Shown one piece after another: positions 7,934-15,792 of a DNA stretch of 64,000 bases. The stretch is from Clostridia bacterium (GTDB lineage: Bacteria > Bacillota > Clostridia > Oscillospirales > Acutalibacteraceae). The stretch spans positions 18,579 to 82,578 of the forward strand of contig JAFRQM010000016.1 of the NCBI GenBank assembly GCA_017428625.1, written 5' to 3'. Below the pieces are notes generated by a model that saw only the letters and a list, made by a program, of their open reading frames with translations, searched no databases and had not been told where the DNA came from. The position numbers and the translations under genes are program-made. The first letter of the stretch is position 1; each line of letters begins with the position of its first letter.

Positions 7934-9367
7934 TTGGCACAGGACAAGTTAGTCAAGGAAATTACCTCAATGGATGAGGACTTTGCAAAATGGTATACCG
8001 ACGTTGTCAGAAAGGCTGAGCTCGCCTCCTATTCGGGCGTGCGCGGCTGTATGGTTGTGCGCCCCTACGGCACCGCACTGTGGGAGAATATTCGCAACGA
8101 CCTCGACGCACGTTTCAAGGCGCTCGGCCACGAAAATGTTATGATGCCGATGTTTATTCCCGAGGGTCTTCTTCAGAAAGAAAAAGACCATGTTGAGGGC
8201 TTTGCCCCCGAAGTTGCCTGGGTAACGCACGGCGGCGAAGAAAAACTTCAGGAGCGCCTTTGTGTGCGCCCCACCTCGGAGACACTTTTCTGCGACCATT
8301 ACAAAGATATTATTCAGTCATATAAGGACTTGCCCAAACTCTATAATCAATGGTGTTCCGTAGTCCGCTGGGAAAAGACGACCCGTCCTTTTCTGCGAAC
8401 AATGGAATTCTTCTGGCAGGAAGGCCACACGATGCACGAAACCGCTCAGCAGGCGATTGACGAAACAGAGCAAATGCTCAATGTTTATGCGGATTTCTGC
8501 GTTGAAAGCCTTGCTATTCCTGTTGTTAAGGGCAAGAAAACCGACAAGGAAAAGTTTGCCGGCGCGGAATCAACCTATACCATCGAGGCGCTTATGCACG
8601 ACGGCAAGGCACTTCAAAGCGGAACTTCACATTATTTCGGCGACGGCTTCGCAAGGGCGTTTGATATTACATTTACCGACAGAAACAACACGCTTCAATA
8701 CCCTCACCAGACTTCGTGGGGTATGAGCAGCAGAGTAATAGGCGCTATAATAATGACTCACGGCGACAACAGCGGCCTTGTTCTGCCCCCTGCGGTTGCT
8801 CCTGTTCAGGTTGTTATTGTTCCCATTGCGACTCATAAGCCCGGAGTTACCGAAAAGGCGACTGAACTCTGCGAAAGACTTGCTAAATCTTTCAGAGTAA
8901 AAATTGACCTTACAGACAATTCCGCCGGCTGGAAATTCGCGGAATATGAGATGAAAGGTGTTCCGCTCCGCCTCGAAATCGGCCCCAAAGACATTGAAAA
9001 CAACCAATGTGTGCTTGTGCGCCGTGACAACAGAGAGAAAACTTTTGCATCTCTTGACAACCTTGAAGAATCAATCGCAGCCCTTCTGAGACACCTTCAC
9101 GACGCTCTTTATGAAAAGGCGCTTGCCCGCCGCGAGGAAATGACTTACTCTGTAGGCAGCCTTGACGAAATGATTGAAAACGCGGCAAACCGCCCCGGCT
9201 TCATCAAAGCGATGTGGTGCGGAGAACTTGCCTGTGAAGAAAAACTCAAGGAGGTTGCGGGCGTTACCTCAAGATGCATCCCCTTTGAGCAGGAAAAAAT
9301 AAGCGATGTCTGCGTTTGCTGCGGCAAGCCAGCAAAGAATATGCTCTACTGGGGCAAAGCTTATTAA
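7934..9367 (+). CDS. proS: Prolyl-tRNA synthetase, short archaeal/eukaryotic-like type
   Basis: This 477-residue class II synthetase charges tRNA(Pro) with proline in the cytosol. Motif 2 is visible in [18 protein letters not shown], with the proline-site TSE in RPTSETLF. Motif 3 is read around the [11 protein letters not shown] segment, followed by the anticodon-binding domain and a Cys-containing C-terminal region (CVCCGKPA). The length and sequence fit the type without the cis-editing insertion found in the 570-residue bacterial form. Translation most likely begins at TTG 7934, because AAAGGAAG lies about 10 bases before it and the next Met would remove the conserved N-terminus. The free-standing editing protein at 686 may supply proofreading. 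Confidence 0.95.
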   Translation: MAQDKLVKEITSMDEDFAKWYTDVVRKAELASYSGVRGCMVVRPYGTALWENIRNDLDARFKALGHENVMMPMFIPEGLLQKEKDHVEGFAPEVAWVTHGGEEKLQERLCVRPTSETLFCDHYKDIIQSYKDLPKLYNQWCSVVRWEKTTRPFLRTMEFFWQEGHTMHETAQQAIDETEQMLNVYADFCVESLAIPVVKGKKTDKEKFAGAESTYTIEALMHDGKALQSGTSHYFGDGFARAFDITFTDRNNTLQYPHQTSWGMSSRVIGAIIMTHGDNSGLVLPPAVAPVQVVIVPIATHKPGVTEKATELCERLAKSFRVKIDLTDNSAGWKFAEYEMKGVPLRLEIGPKDIENNQCVLVRRDNREKTFASLDNLEESIAALLRHLHDALYEKALARREEMTYSVGSLDEMIENAANRPGFIKAMWCGELACEEKLKEVAGVTSRCIPFEQEKISDVCVCCGKPAKNMLYWGKAY

Positions 9368-9377
9368 ATATAATGTT

Positions 9378-9413
9378 ACTGCGGATTTGCCTTTCATTTC
9401 CGCAGTTTTTTTA
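9378..9413 (+). terminator. proS terminator
   Basis: Stem 9378-9385 with 9399-9406 (8 bp) and a run of seven to eight T. It lies just before the nagA ribosome site. Confidence 0.8.
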
Positions 9414-9425
9414 TATGGAGTAAAA

Positions 9426-10544
9426 ATGGTTATTAAAAACGCTGAAATCTTTGATAAAGATTTTGAAAAAATTAAAAAAGATATCGAAATAAAAGACAGC
9501 AGAATCGGCAGAATCGGGAACTGCGTTGAAGGCAATTCTCTCAATTTTGAGGGCTGTATTGTTCTGCCCGGATTTATTGACATTCACACTCACGGCTGCG
9601 GCGGATACGATGTAACCGACGGCAGAGACGAAAGCGCCGGCAAAATGTCACAACTGCTTGCAGAAAACGGAGTAACATCATTCTGCCCGACAACAATGAC
9701 AGTGGGCGTTGAAAAACTCGAAAAGGCGTTTTCATCTGTCAGAGCGGCAATGGGTGTTGAAACCGGAGCATATATTCACGGAATAAATATGGAAGGTCCG
9801 TTTATCTCTCCCGAAAAAAAAGGCGCGCAGAATGAAAAGGATATTCTGCCGCCCGATTTTGAACTTTTTGAAAAACTCAATTCAATCTGCCCGGTGAAAG
9901 TGGTTGACATTGCACCGGAAATGCCGGGAGCGTTCGGCTTTATTCAGAAGGCAAAAGAAATCTGCCCGGTTTCCGCCGCGCATACAACAGCGGATTATGA
10001 AACAGCGAAGGCGGCTTTTGACCGCGGAATAAACCACGCCACACACCTGTTTAATGCCATGCCTCCCCTGCTCTCACGCAAGCCCGGTGTTGTGGGCGCT
10101 GTTTTTGACGACAGCCGTGTTTACGCCGAGCTTATCTGCGACGGTGTTCATATTGCGCCTGCCGTTCTCAGAACAGCTTTCAGAGCGCTTGGAGAAGACA
10201 GAGCCGTAGTTATAAGCGACTCTATGTCTGCGGCGGGAATGCCTGACGGCGAATACGCCCTCGGCGGTCAGACCGTTTTTGTAAGAGACGGCAAAGCGAC
10301 ACTTGAAGACGGAACGGTTGCGGGCGGAACATCAAATCTTTTTGAGGAATTCAAAAATCTTATTAAGTTCGGGATTCCCGTAAAACAAGCGGTCAAGGCC
10401 TGCACCATCAACCCGGCAAAATCTATCGGAGCAGATGACATTGCAGGAAGCATTGAAACAGGTAAAAACGCCGACCTGCTTGTTCTGAACGGTGAGATGA
10501 CCGAAATCAAAGCCGTGTTTATAAAAGGAAAAAAGGTAATATAA
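9426..10544 (+). CDS. nagA: N-acetylglucosamine-6-phosphate deacetylase
   Basis: This 372-residue amidohydrolase removes the acetyl group from GlcNAc-6-phosphate, feeding amino-sugar catabolism and cell-wall recycling in the cytosol. It has the metal-site HTHG motif after LPGFIDI, an EGPFIS motif, HTTADYETA, NHATHLFNAM, CDGVHIAP and the catalytic Asp in VISDSMSAAG. A GGAG ribosome site lies 7 bases before ATG 9426. The longer in-frame extension upstream reads through proS and the terminator and is not part of the gene. No nagB or transporter is adjacent. Length matches the family (about 380). Confidence 0.93.
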   Translation: MVIKNAEIFDKDFEKIKKDIEIKDSRIGRIGNCVEGNSLNFEGCIVLPGFIDIHTHGCGGYDVTDGRDESAGKMSQLLAENGVTSFCPTTMTVGVEKLEKAFSSVRAAMGVETGAYIHGINMEGPFISPEKKGAQNEKDILPPDFELFEKLNSICPVKVVDIAPEMPGAFGFIQKAKEICPVSAAHTTADYETAKAAFDRGINHATHLFNAMPPLLSRKPGVVGAVFDDSRVYAELICDGVHIAPAVLRTAFRALGEDRAVVISDSMSAAGMPDGEYALGGQTVFVRDGKATLEDGTVAGGTSNLFEEFKNLIKFGIPVKQAVKACTINPAKSIGADDIAGSIETGKNADLLVLNGEMTEIKAVFIKGKKVI

Positions 10545-10554
10545 AAATGCTGCG

Positions 10555-10588
10555 GGATTTGCAATTACAATTGCAAATCCTGTTTTTA
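10555..10588 (+). terminator. nagA terminator
   Basis: A near-continuous palindrome (10555-10566 with 10569-10580) is followed by TGTTTTTA. Confidence 0.75.
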
Positions 10589-10659
10589 TCCGGTTTTGAA
10601 TATACTGTATAAATGAATACTTTAACTTGCGAAAAGCGTAAAGTTTTTATCTTTACTTT

Positions 10660-10688
10660 TGTGGATAACTCAGTGAAAAAGTGGATAA
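10660..10688 (+). other. Pair of DnaA-box-like sites in a 383-base intergenic region
   Basis: TGTGGATAA (10660-10668) is a perfect DnaA box (reverse complement TTATCCACA). AGTGGATAA (10680-10688) differs by one base, lies 20 bases away and shares the flanking CTCA. The rest of 10589-10860 shows no ORF; the final part is very AT-rich and holds the promoter of the next gene. Confidence 0.4.
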
Positions 10689-10860
10689 CTCAAACATATT
10701 TCTTATTCGGAAATAAATTTGTAAAGCCTTGCTCTTTACTCTGAAAAATCTTCCGTTTATGTCGGAAAAATCGCTGTGTATATTCATTTTTCAATGAATA
10801 ATAACTGCAGGATTTCGTTCACGGACAATAAATTTTGCCGAAAAATATGTTTGAATATAA

Positions 10861-10889
10861 TTGATAAAATAATTATTATATGATATTAT
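10861..10889 (+). promoter_or_regulatory. Promoter of the CrtI-like/2Fe-2S reductase operon
   Basis: TTGATA (10861-10866), 17-base spacer, TATTAT (10884-10889). Confidence 0.6.
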
Positions 10890-10927
10890 TCTTTTGTAAC
10901 ATATTACATAAGCAAGGAGAGTGAAGC

Positions 10928-12484
10928 ATGGGTAAAAAATATGATGTTGTTGTTATAGGCGCGGGCAACGGCGGCCTTGTTGCGGCAACAAAATCCGCGC
11001 TTGCGGGCAAAAAAACACTGCTTGTTGAAAGGCACAACATTCCCGGCGGCAGCGCAACCTCTTTTGTAAGAGGCAGGTTTGAGTTTGAGGCGTCGTTGCA
11101 CGAGCTTTGCGGAATAGGCCCGTATATTGAAGGCGGACGGGAACTGAAAAAGATATTTGATGAACTCGGCGTTTCGGAAAAAATAGAGTGGGTAACCCTT
11201 TATGAAGCGTTTCGTATGATTACGCTCAACGACAAAGAAAACGTTGACTACACCCTGCCGACAACAAGAAAAGCTTTTATTGACAAGGTTGTGGAATACG
11301 CTCCCGGCAGCAGGGAAAAATGCGAAAAACTTTTTGACATTATCGAAGAGGCAAACGCGGGGCTTGATTACCTCGGCACAATTCAGAATTTTTCGACCGA
11401 CATATTCAAAAAGATATTCGGCGAATACAGCGATTTCATAAACTGCGCGGGTTATACGGTTAATGAACTGTTTGACGCGCTAGACCTGCCCAAAGCCGCG
11501 CGCGACTGTTTCGGCGGTTACTGGCTATATCTCGGCACTCCGCTTGACGAGCAGAGTTTTATGCATTATTTCACAATGTTCAAATCATATATTATAGACG
11601 GTCCCGTTATTCCGAAAACACGCAGCCACGGCATATCGAGCGCTATTCTGGATCGGTTTGAGGAACTCGGAGGCGAAGCGTGGATGAGCACGGCGGTGCG
11701 CAGAATAATTGTCAGGGACGCAACCGCCTGCGGCGTTGAACTCGAAAACGGCGATATTGTTGACTGCGACTATATTATCAGTAACGCGTCGCCCTATAAT
11801 ATGTACACAAAACTTATTGACAGCAGATATGTTCCGAAATATCAGATTAAAAAACTCAATTCCGTCAGGCTTGCGCCGAAAGGATTCAGCCTGTTTCTCG
11901 GCCTTGACAAATCCGCTGAAGAACTGGGAATCCAAAACCACAGTTATTTCATTTATGACACAGCCGACACGGCAAAACAGTCTGCGCTCACGAGAGGCAG
12001 AGCGGGCAATAATATGCAGGCGGCCGTATGCCTCAACAACGGTTTGCCGGACTGTTCGCCCGAAGGCACCTGCATACTCTACATAACAGGTCTTTTCACC
12101 GGCGACAACGCCTGGGATGATGTAAGCGAAGAAAACTATGTAACCGCAAAACGCGAGTTTGCAGACAGGATGATTTCTAATTTTGAAAAGGCAACAGGCA
12201 CGGAAATCCGCAGCCATATTGAGGAAATTGAAATCGCGTCGCCGATGACCTATGCCCGCTACCTTGACGCGCCGAACGGCACAATCTACGGTTTTGAAAA
12301 CACGGGCAGTTACGGAATTGTTCAGAGAGTTGTCACCGACGCTGTGGGCAAAAAAATCAACCACCTTTATTACGGCGGCGGCTACGGCTCAAAATCACTC
12401 GGCTACAGCCCTTCATATTCAACGGGTTATGAAGCGGCTGCGGCAGTTTTGAAAAATATTGAAAAGGAGGCGGGCATAAAATGA
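10928..12484 (+). CDS. CrtI-like (phytoene desaturase/carotenoid isomerase family) flavoprotein
   Basis: This 518-residue protein has an N-terminal FAD Rossmann motif (VIGAGNGGLVAA), an ERHNIPGGSATSF motif, and a C-terminal FAD patch (LYYGGGYGSKSLGYSPSYSTG) like that of the CrtI/CrtISO/RetSat group. Members of that group desaturate, saturate or isomerise isoprenoid or retinoid double bonds. No carotenoid genes lie nearby, so a carotenoid role is not implied. The next gene overlaps in an ATGA arrangement and encodes an FAD/2Fe-2S reductase. The pair is probably a redox couple in which the reductase feeds electrons to this flavoprotein. The AAGGAGAGTGAAGC ribosome site supports the start. Substrate unknown. 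Confidence 0.75.
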   Translation: MGKKYDVVVIGAGNGGLVAATKSALAGKKTLLVERHNIPGGSATSFVRGRFEFEASLHELCGIGPYIEGGRELKKIFDELGVSEKIEWVTLYEAFRMITLNDKENVDYTLPTTRKAFIDKVVEYAPGSREKCEKLFDIIEEANAGLDYLGTIQNFSTDIFKKIFGEYSDFINCAGYTVNELFDALDLPKAARDCFGGYWLYLGTPLDEQSFMHYFTMFKSYIIDGPVIPKTRSHGISSAILDRFEELGGEAWMSTAVRRIIVRDATACGVELENGDIVDCDYIISNASPYNMYTKLIDSRYVPKYQIKKLNSVRLAPKGFSLFLGLDKSAEELGIQNHSYFIYDTADTAKQSALTRGRAGNNMQAAVCLNNGLPDCSPEGTCILYITGLFTGDNAWDDVSEENYVTAKREFADRMISNFEKATGTEIRSHIEEIEIASPMTYARYLDAPNGTIYGFENTGSYGIVQRVVTDAVGKKINHLYYGGGYGSKSLGYSPSYSTGYEAAAAVLKNIEKEAGIK

Positions 12485-13668
12485 AAATCAAAACAACTCC
12501 CCTTTCGAGCGGAATAAAAGATTTTACCAACACTGTTTTATCGCTTCCCGTTCGTTTCAGCGATGTTGCGAAGGCCTCCGACAAGCAGGCGGCTCCGCCT
12601 GCGGAATTTCAGGTTAACAAAGTCGCGGCCTCTCTTCACCCGAAAACACAGACGCTTATTGTTGAGAACGTTGAGAGTCTGACCGATGATTTCAAACTTT
12701 ACACATTAAAAGCCAAAAACGGAAAGGCGGCGTATTTCAGAGCCGGGCAGTATCTGTCGTTTCAGGCAGAAATCGGCAGTTCTGTTTGCACAAGGGCTTA
12801 TTCAATTGCGTCATCACCGAAAGAGGCATTGAACGGCACTTACCGGATTGCGGTCAAAAGAGTTGATGACGGTTTTGTTTCGGGCTATATTCTGGACAAC
12901 TGGGAAAAAGGTTTTGTTATTACGGCATACGCGCCCGAAGGCACTTTTGTTTATGAACCGTTAAGAGACGCGAAAACGGTCATAGGCGTTGCGGGCGGCA
13001 GCGGAATAACGCCGTTTCTTTCAATGGCGAAAGCTATTGATGAACGCACCGAAAACTTTAACCTCACTCTGCTTTACGGCGCAAGAACCGAGAAAGATTT
13101 AGCGTTTAAAGATGAACTTGACAGAATTGCCGCCCAAAACGGCAGTTTCAAAGTTGTATATGTTCTGAGCGAAGGCAAAACAAAAGGTTTTGAGCACGGA
13201 TTCATAGGCGCTGACCTGATTAAAAAGTATGCGCCCGCAGGCTGTGATTACAGCGTTTTTGCCTGCGGACCCGAGGCTATGTATGCGTTTTTGTCAAAAG
13301 AAGTTGAATCGCTCGGTCTGAGAAAGAAATTTGTGCGCTTTGAAATGCAGGGCGTTTCAAAAACGGCGGCAAAAAAAGCAGGGCTCAAAAATGAGACCTG
13401 CAAAGTAACCGTTATTGACCGCGGCAAAGAAACCGTGATTGACGGCAGGTGTGATGAGACAGTGCTGACCGCTTTTGAAAAAGCGGGTATTGCCGTCCCC
13501 GTGCGCTGCAGAAGCGGTGAATGCGGATTCTGCAGAAGCAAACTTGTAAGCGGGGAAGTCTATATTGATGACAGTTCCGATTACCGCAGAATAGCGGACG
13601 CACAGTTCGGTTACATACATCCCTGCTGCACTTTTCCGAAAGGCGACATAACCGTAAAAATCAATTAA
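12481..13668 (+). CDS. FAD/NAD(P)H oxidoreductase with C-terminal [2Fe-2S] ferredoxin domain
   Basis: The 395-residue protein has an N-terminal extension of about 55 residues. A ferredoxin-reductase FAD domain follows (RAYSIASS motif near residue 103), then an NAD(P)-binding domain (GVAGGSGITPFLS and a late FACGPEAMY). A plant-type [2Fe-2S] domain closes the protein, with ligands in CRSGECGFC and a final Cys in IHPCC. This is the layout of electron-transfer reductases of oxygenases and related systems: NAD(P)H to FAD to 2Fe-2S to a partner. Its ATG overlaps the stop of the CrtI-like gene, so translation is coupled and that flavoprotein is the likely partner. The tail overlaps the convergent gene at 13665 by a few bases. 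Confidence 0.85.
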   Translation: MKIKTTPLSSGIKDFTNTVLSLPVRFSDVAKASDKQAAPPAEFQVNKVAASLHPKTQTLIVENVESLTDDFKLYTLKAKNGKAAYFRAGQYLSFQAEIGSSVCTRAYSIASSPKEALNGTYRIAVKRVDDGFVSGYILDNWEKGFVITAYAPEGTFVYEPLRDAKTVIGVAGGSGITPFLSMAKAIDERTENFNLTLLYGARTEKDLAFKDELDRIAAQNGSFKVVYVLSEGKTKGFEHGFIGADLIKKYAPAGCDYSVFACGPEAMYAFLSKEVESLGLRKKFVRFEMQGVSKTAAKKAGLKNETCKVTVIDRGKETVIDGRCDETVLTAFEKAGIAVPVRCRSGECGFCRSKLVSGEVYIDDSSDYRRIADAQFGYIHPCCTFPKGDITVKIN

Positions 13669-14306
13669 GCGAAAATAAATCTTTCCGTATCGGCAACATT
13701 TTCGGCTGTGAAGGCACCCGAGGCAAGCAACCTGCCCGTGTCTTCATGGCCGCTTTTTACAAGCACGCAATCCGCTCCGAGAGCAAGGGCGAGCTGATAA
13801 TCGTGAATAAGGTCGCCGACCGTAAGGAGTTTTGCGTTTTCGGGCAGATTGTTTTTCAGATAACCGCGGGCTCTGTCGATTTTTGAAGTTGCGAAATAAT
13901 CATCCGCTCCGAGAACAGCGTCAAAATAATCTCCGATTCCCGCTTTTTCAACAGCCGCCGCAAGCTGATTTTTCTCACAGGATGAGACGATAATCTGCTT
14001 TGTTCCGGTTTGTTTTATTTTTTCAAGCAGCCTGACGGCGCCGTGAGCCACTGTGCAGTCAAGATTGACATAATACTCATAACCTTCGTTGTATTCTTTA
14101 AGCAGGAGGGCGTAATCCTCTTTTTCGATGTCAAAAACCTGCTCGTAAAAATGTTTTATCGGCACGCCTATACATTCGCGGTAGCGGTCAATATCAATGG
14201 GAGGTCTGCCCCTTTTTTTGAGCATATCATTAACGCTGCGCAGAGATGCGCTGACATCGTCAAGCAGAGTTCCGTTCCAGTCCCAGATAATGCAGTCGTA
14301 TTTCAA
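13665..14306 (-). CDS. HAD-superfamily phosphatase, phosphoglycolate-phosphatase-like
   Basis: This 213-residue protein begins with HAD motif I, IWDWNGTLLDD. It has a helical cap, motif II in IVSSCEKNQL, a motif III Lys in SKIDRARGY, and motif IV in TVGDLIHDYQLA. The layout matches Gph-like small-molecule phosphatases; the substrate is not predictable. Translation appears to start at TTG 14306, with AAAGGAAAC as ribosome site, because no in-frame ATG precedes motif I. It lies downstream of the cysteine-cluster gene on the same strand. The gap contains a 9-base-pair inverted repeat (14324-14349). The gene ends convergently, overlapping the preceding plus-strand gene by four bases. Confidence 0.85.
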   Translation of the reverse strand: MKYDCIIWDWNGTLLDDVSASLRSVNDMLKKRGRPPIDIDRYRECIGVPIKHFYEQVFDIEKEDYALLLKEYNEGYEYYVNLDCTVAHGAVRLLEKIKQTGTKQIIVSSCEKNQLAAAVEKAGIGDYFDAVLGADDYFATSKIDRARGYLKNNLPENAKLLTVGDLIHDYQLALALGADCVLVKSGHEDTGRLLASGAFTAENVADTERFIFA

Positions 14307-14358
14307 ATTCAGTTTCCTTTCAGTCTGTAAAGTTGTTTTTCTTTACAGATGATGTTTT

Positions 14359-14874
14359 TTATGACTGTAAAAGCTTGTTTTTCAGTTCTTCTATTTCAAG
14401 TAGTTCCGCAGTTATTTTTTTAAGATAAGCCCGTATTTCATCATCGCATAAGAGATAAAGACCGGCTTTATGAACTGCCCTTCTGAACGAACGGTCAATT
14501 ACGGCGTTTTCAAGGGTCAGCGGGCATATTGAAGCTCTCGGATCGATAATTACGGTAACTGTATCTTTTCCGTTTTTTTCGGTTATTGCCGGAAACAGCG
14601 GAAAAAACCTGCAGGCGAGCGGTCTTTTGTTCCTGCGGCAAACACCTTTGCAGGTTACGGCGGAAAAGCCGTAATTGCCATCTGTATCGCATACTGCAAA
14701 GCCGTTTTGCTTTACAAGCTCATCTTCAAAGGGAAGAAGAAACATACAGTCATTTTCATCGCCCGAACAGCAGACCGCATTACACAGTCTGCCGCAATCC
14801 GCGTTTTTAAGCGGAGTTTCATATTTAAGAACGGCATAAGCGTTTTTCAATGCCTTTTCGGCGCTGTGTGTCAA
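14359..14874 (-). CDS. YkgJ-like cysteine-cluster protein (zinc/iron-chelating family)
   Basis: The protein has the cysteine pattern of the CxxCxxCC (YkgJ/UPF0153) family: CGRLCNAVCC, then a single Cys, then CKGVC followed by RPLACRFFPLF, and ICPL further on. Members are thought to bind zinc or iron; their role is poorly known. A strong minus-strand promoter has its TATAAT at 14896-14901, so transcription should begin near 14889. That is downstream of the first in-frame ATG at 14895. I therefore prefer the in-frame TTG at 14874, which has AAAGGGTGG before it, giving about 171 residues. The ATG-initiated form (178 residues) would lie partly upstream of the RNA start. Probably co-transcribed with the HAD gene. 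Confidence 0.75.
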   Translation of the reverse strand: MTHSAEKALKNAYAVLKYETPLKNADCGRLCNAVCCSGDENDCMFLLPFEDELVKQNGFAVCDTDGNYGFSAVTCKGVCRRNKRPLACRFFPLFPAITEKNGKDTVTVIIDPRASICPLTLENAVIDRSFRRAVHKAGLYLLCDDEIRAYLKKITAELLEIEELKNKLLQS

Positions 14875-14895
14875 ATGAACCACCCTTTCCCGCAT

Positions 14896-14924
14896 ATTAT
14901 ATTACCAAAGAAATAAAAATGCAA
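14896..14924 (-). promoter_or_regulatory. Promoter of the YkgJ-like/HAD pair
   Basis: On the minus strand: TTGCAT (14919-14924), 17-base spacer, TATAAT (14896-14901). Its position decides the start codon of the downstream gene. Confidence 0.7.
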
Positions 14925-15018
14925 ATCATATATTTTTATAAAATATTTTTACAAAATATCTTTTATTTTGGAAATTAAAGTTGTATAATATTAACATATT
15001 GTTTACGGGGTGGAATAT

Positions 15019-15720
15019 ATGACGGTTCTGATTATTGTTTTATGCCTGCTTACGGCGGCAAGTGCCGTTGCCACAATCTATTTTCGCACCAAAGGTCAGT
15101 CCTTTAACGGAATGCTGTGCAAATTCCTTTCAAGTTTCGGCTTTATGTCAATAGCCATTGCCGGATTTTGCAATAACCACCTCTCCGACCCATACTATTT
15201 TTTTCTTGCTGTGTTCTGTCTGATGTTCGGTCAGGGCGGCGACATCCTTCTGGGTCTTAAAGAAATTGCTCCCAAATTCCGCTCAAGGCTTATGGGTATG
15301 GGAACGGGCTCGTTTTTAGCCGGGCATATATTTTTTATTGCCGCTTTTATAAAGGTTGCGGGCTTTTCGATTTTTCCGTTCCTTATAGCCGCTGTTATTT
15401 TCGCTGTTGCCACAGTGCTGATTAAAATACTCAAATTCAATGTGGATAAAAAAATGTTTATTCTGCTGGCAGCGTACTATTCAATTCTTTTTGCGAAGTG
15501 CGTTATGTCATTTACAGCGCTTCACAGAACGGGCTACAACGCATTTGTTGTGACAACAATCGGGAGTATATTGTTTATTATCAGCGACACAATTCTCGGT
15601 TTTCTGTATTTTTTACCCGTCAAGTCAAAAAACAAATTTGTCGCGGCGGAACTCGGCACTTACTACCCCGCGCAGATTCTTCTTGCGCTTTCGGTTGCGC
15701 TTATGCCCGTAACCGCATAA
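15019..15720 (+). CDS. YhhN-family membrane protein (lysoplasmalogenase-like), copy 1
   Basis: This is a 233-residue integral membrane protein with about eight hydrophobic helices. It carries YhhN/TMEM86 motifs: GGDILLG after a hydrophobic helix, GHIFFI, and a late Asp in ISDTILG. Characterised relatives cleave the vinyl-ether bond of lysoplasmalogens, and many Clostridia make plasmalogens. The ATG at 15019 is preferred over GTG 15010 because the GGGGTGG ribosome site sits between the two. The next gene is a membrane M28 peptidase, and a second YhhN gene follows on the opposite strand at 17336. Enzyme activity is inferred from family only. Confidence 0.8.
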   Translation: MTVLIIVLCLLTAASAVATIYFRTKGQSFNGMLCKFLSSFGFMSIAIAGFCNNHLSDPYYFFLAVFCLMFGQGGDILLGLKEIAPKFRSRLMGMGTGSFLAGHIFFIAAFIKVAGFSIFPFLIAAVIFAVATVLIKILKFNVDKKMFILLAAYYSILFAKCVMSFTALHRTGYNAFVVTTIGSILFIISDTILGFLYFLPVKSKNKFVAAELGTYYPAQILLALSVALMPVTA

Positions 15721-15792
15721 TAATTATTCAGGCAGTTATTTTACCTGCCGGGCAGGTAATTACAGCATAAATTTCTTAATGGAGGAACCAAA

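Noticed and set aside
10589..10900. Replication origin
   Set aside because: Only two DnaA-like boxes, no dnaA/dnaN/gidA neighbours and no strand switch; not enough for an oriC call.
10928..12484. Carotenoid biosynthesis gene
   Set aside because: CrtI-like motifs are present but no crtB/crtM or isoprenoid genes are nearby, and the host type is an obligate anaerobe by inference.
14324..14349. 9-base-pair inverted repeat between two minus-strand genes
   Set aside because: No T-run follows on the minus strand, so I do not call a terminator; could be a processing hairpin but nothing supports that.
15440..15448. Another perfect TGTGGATAA (DnaA box)
   Set aside because: It lies alone inside a membrane protein gene; one such hit is expected by chance in a sequence of this length.
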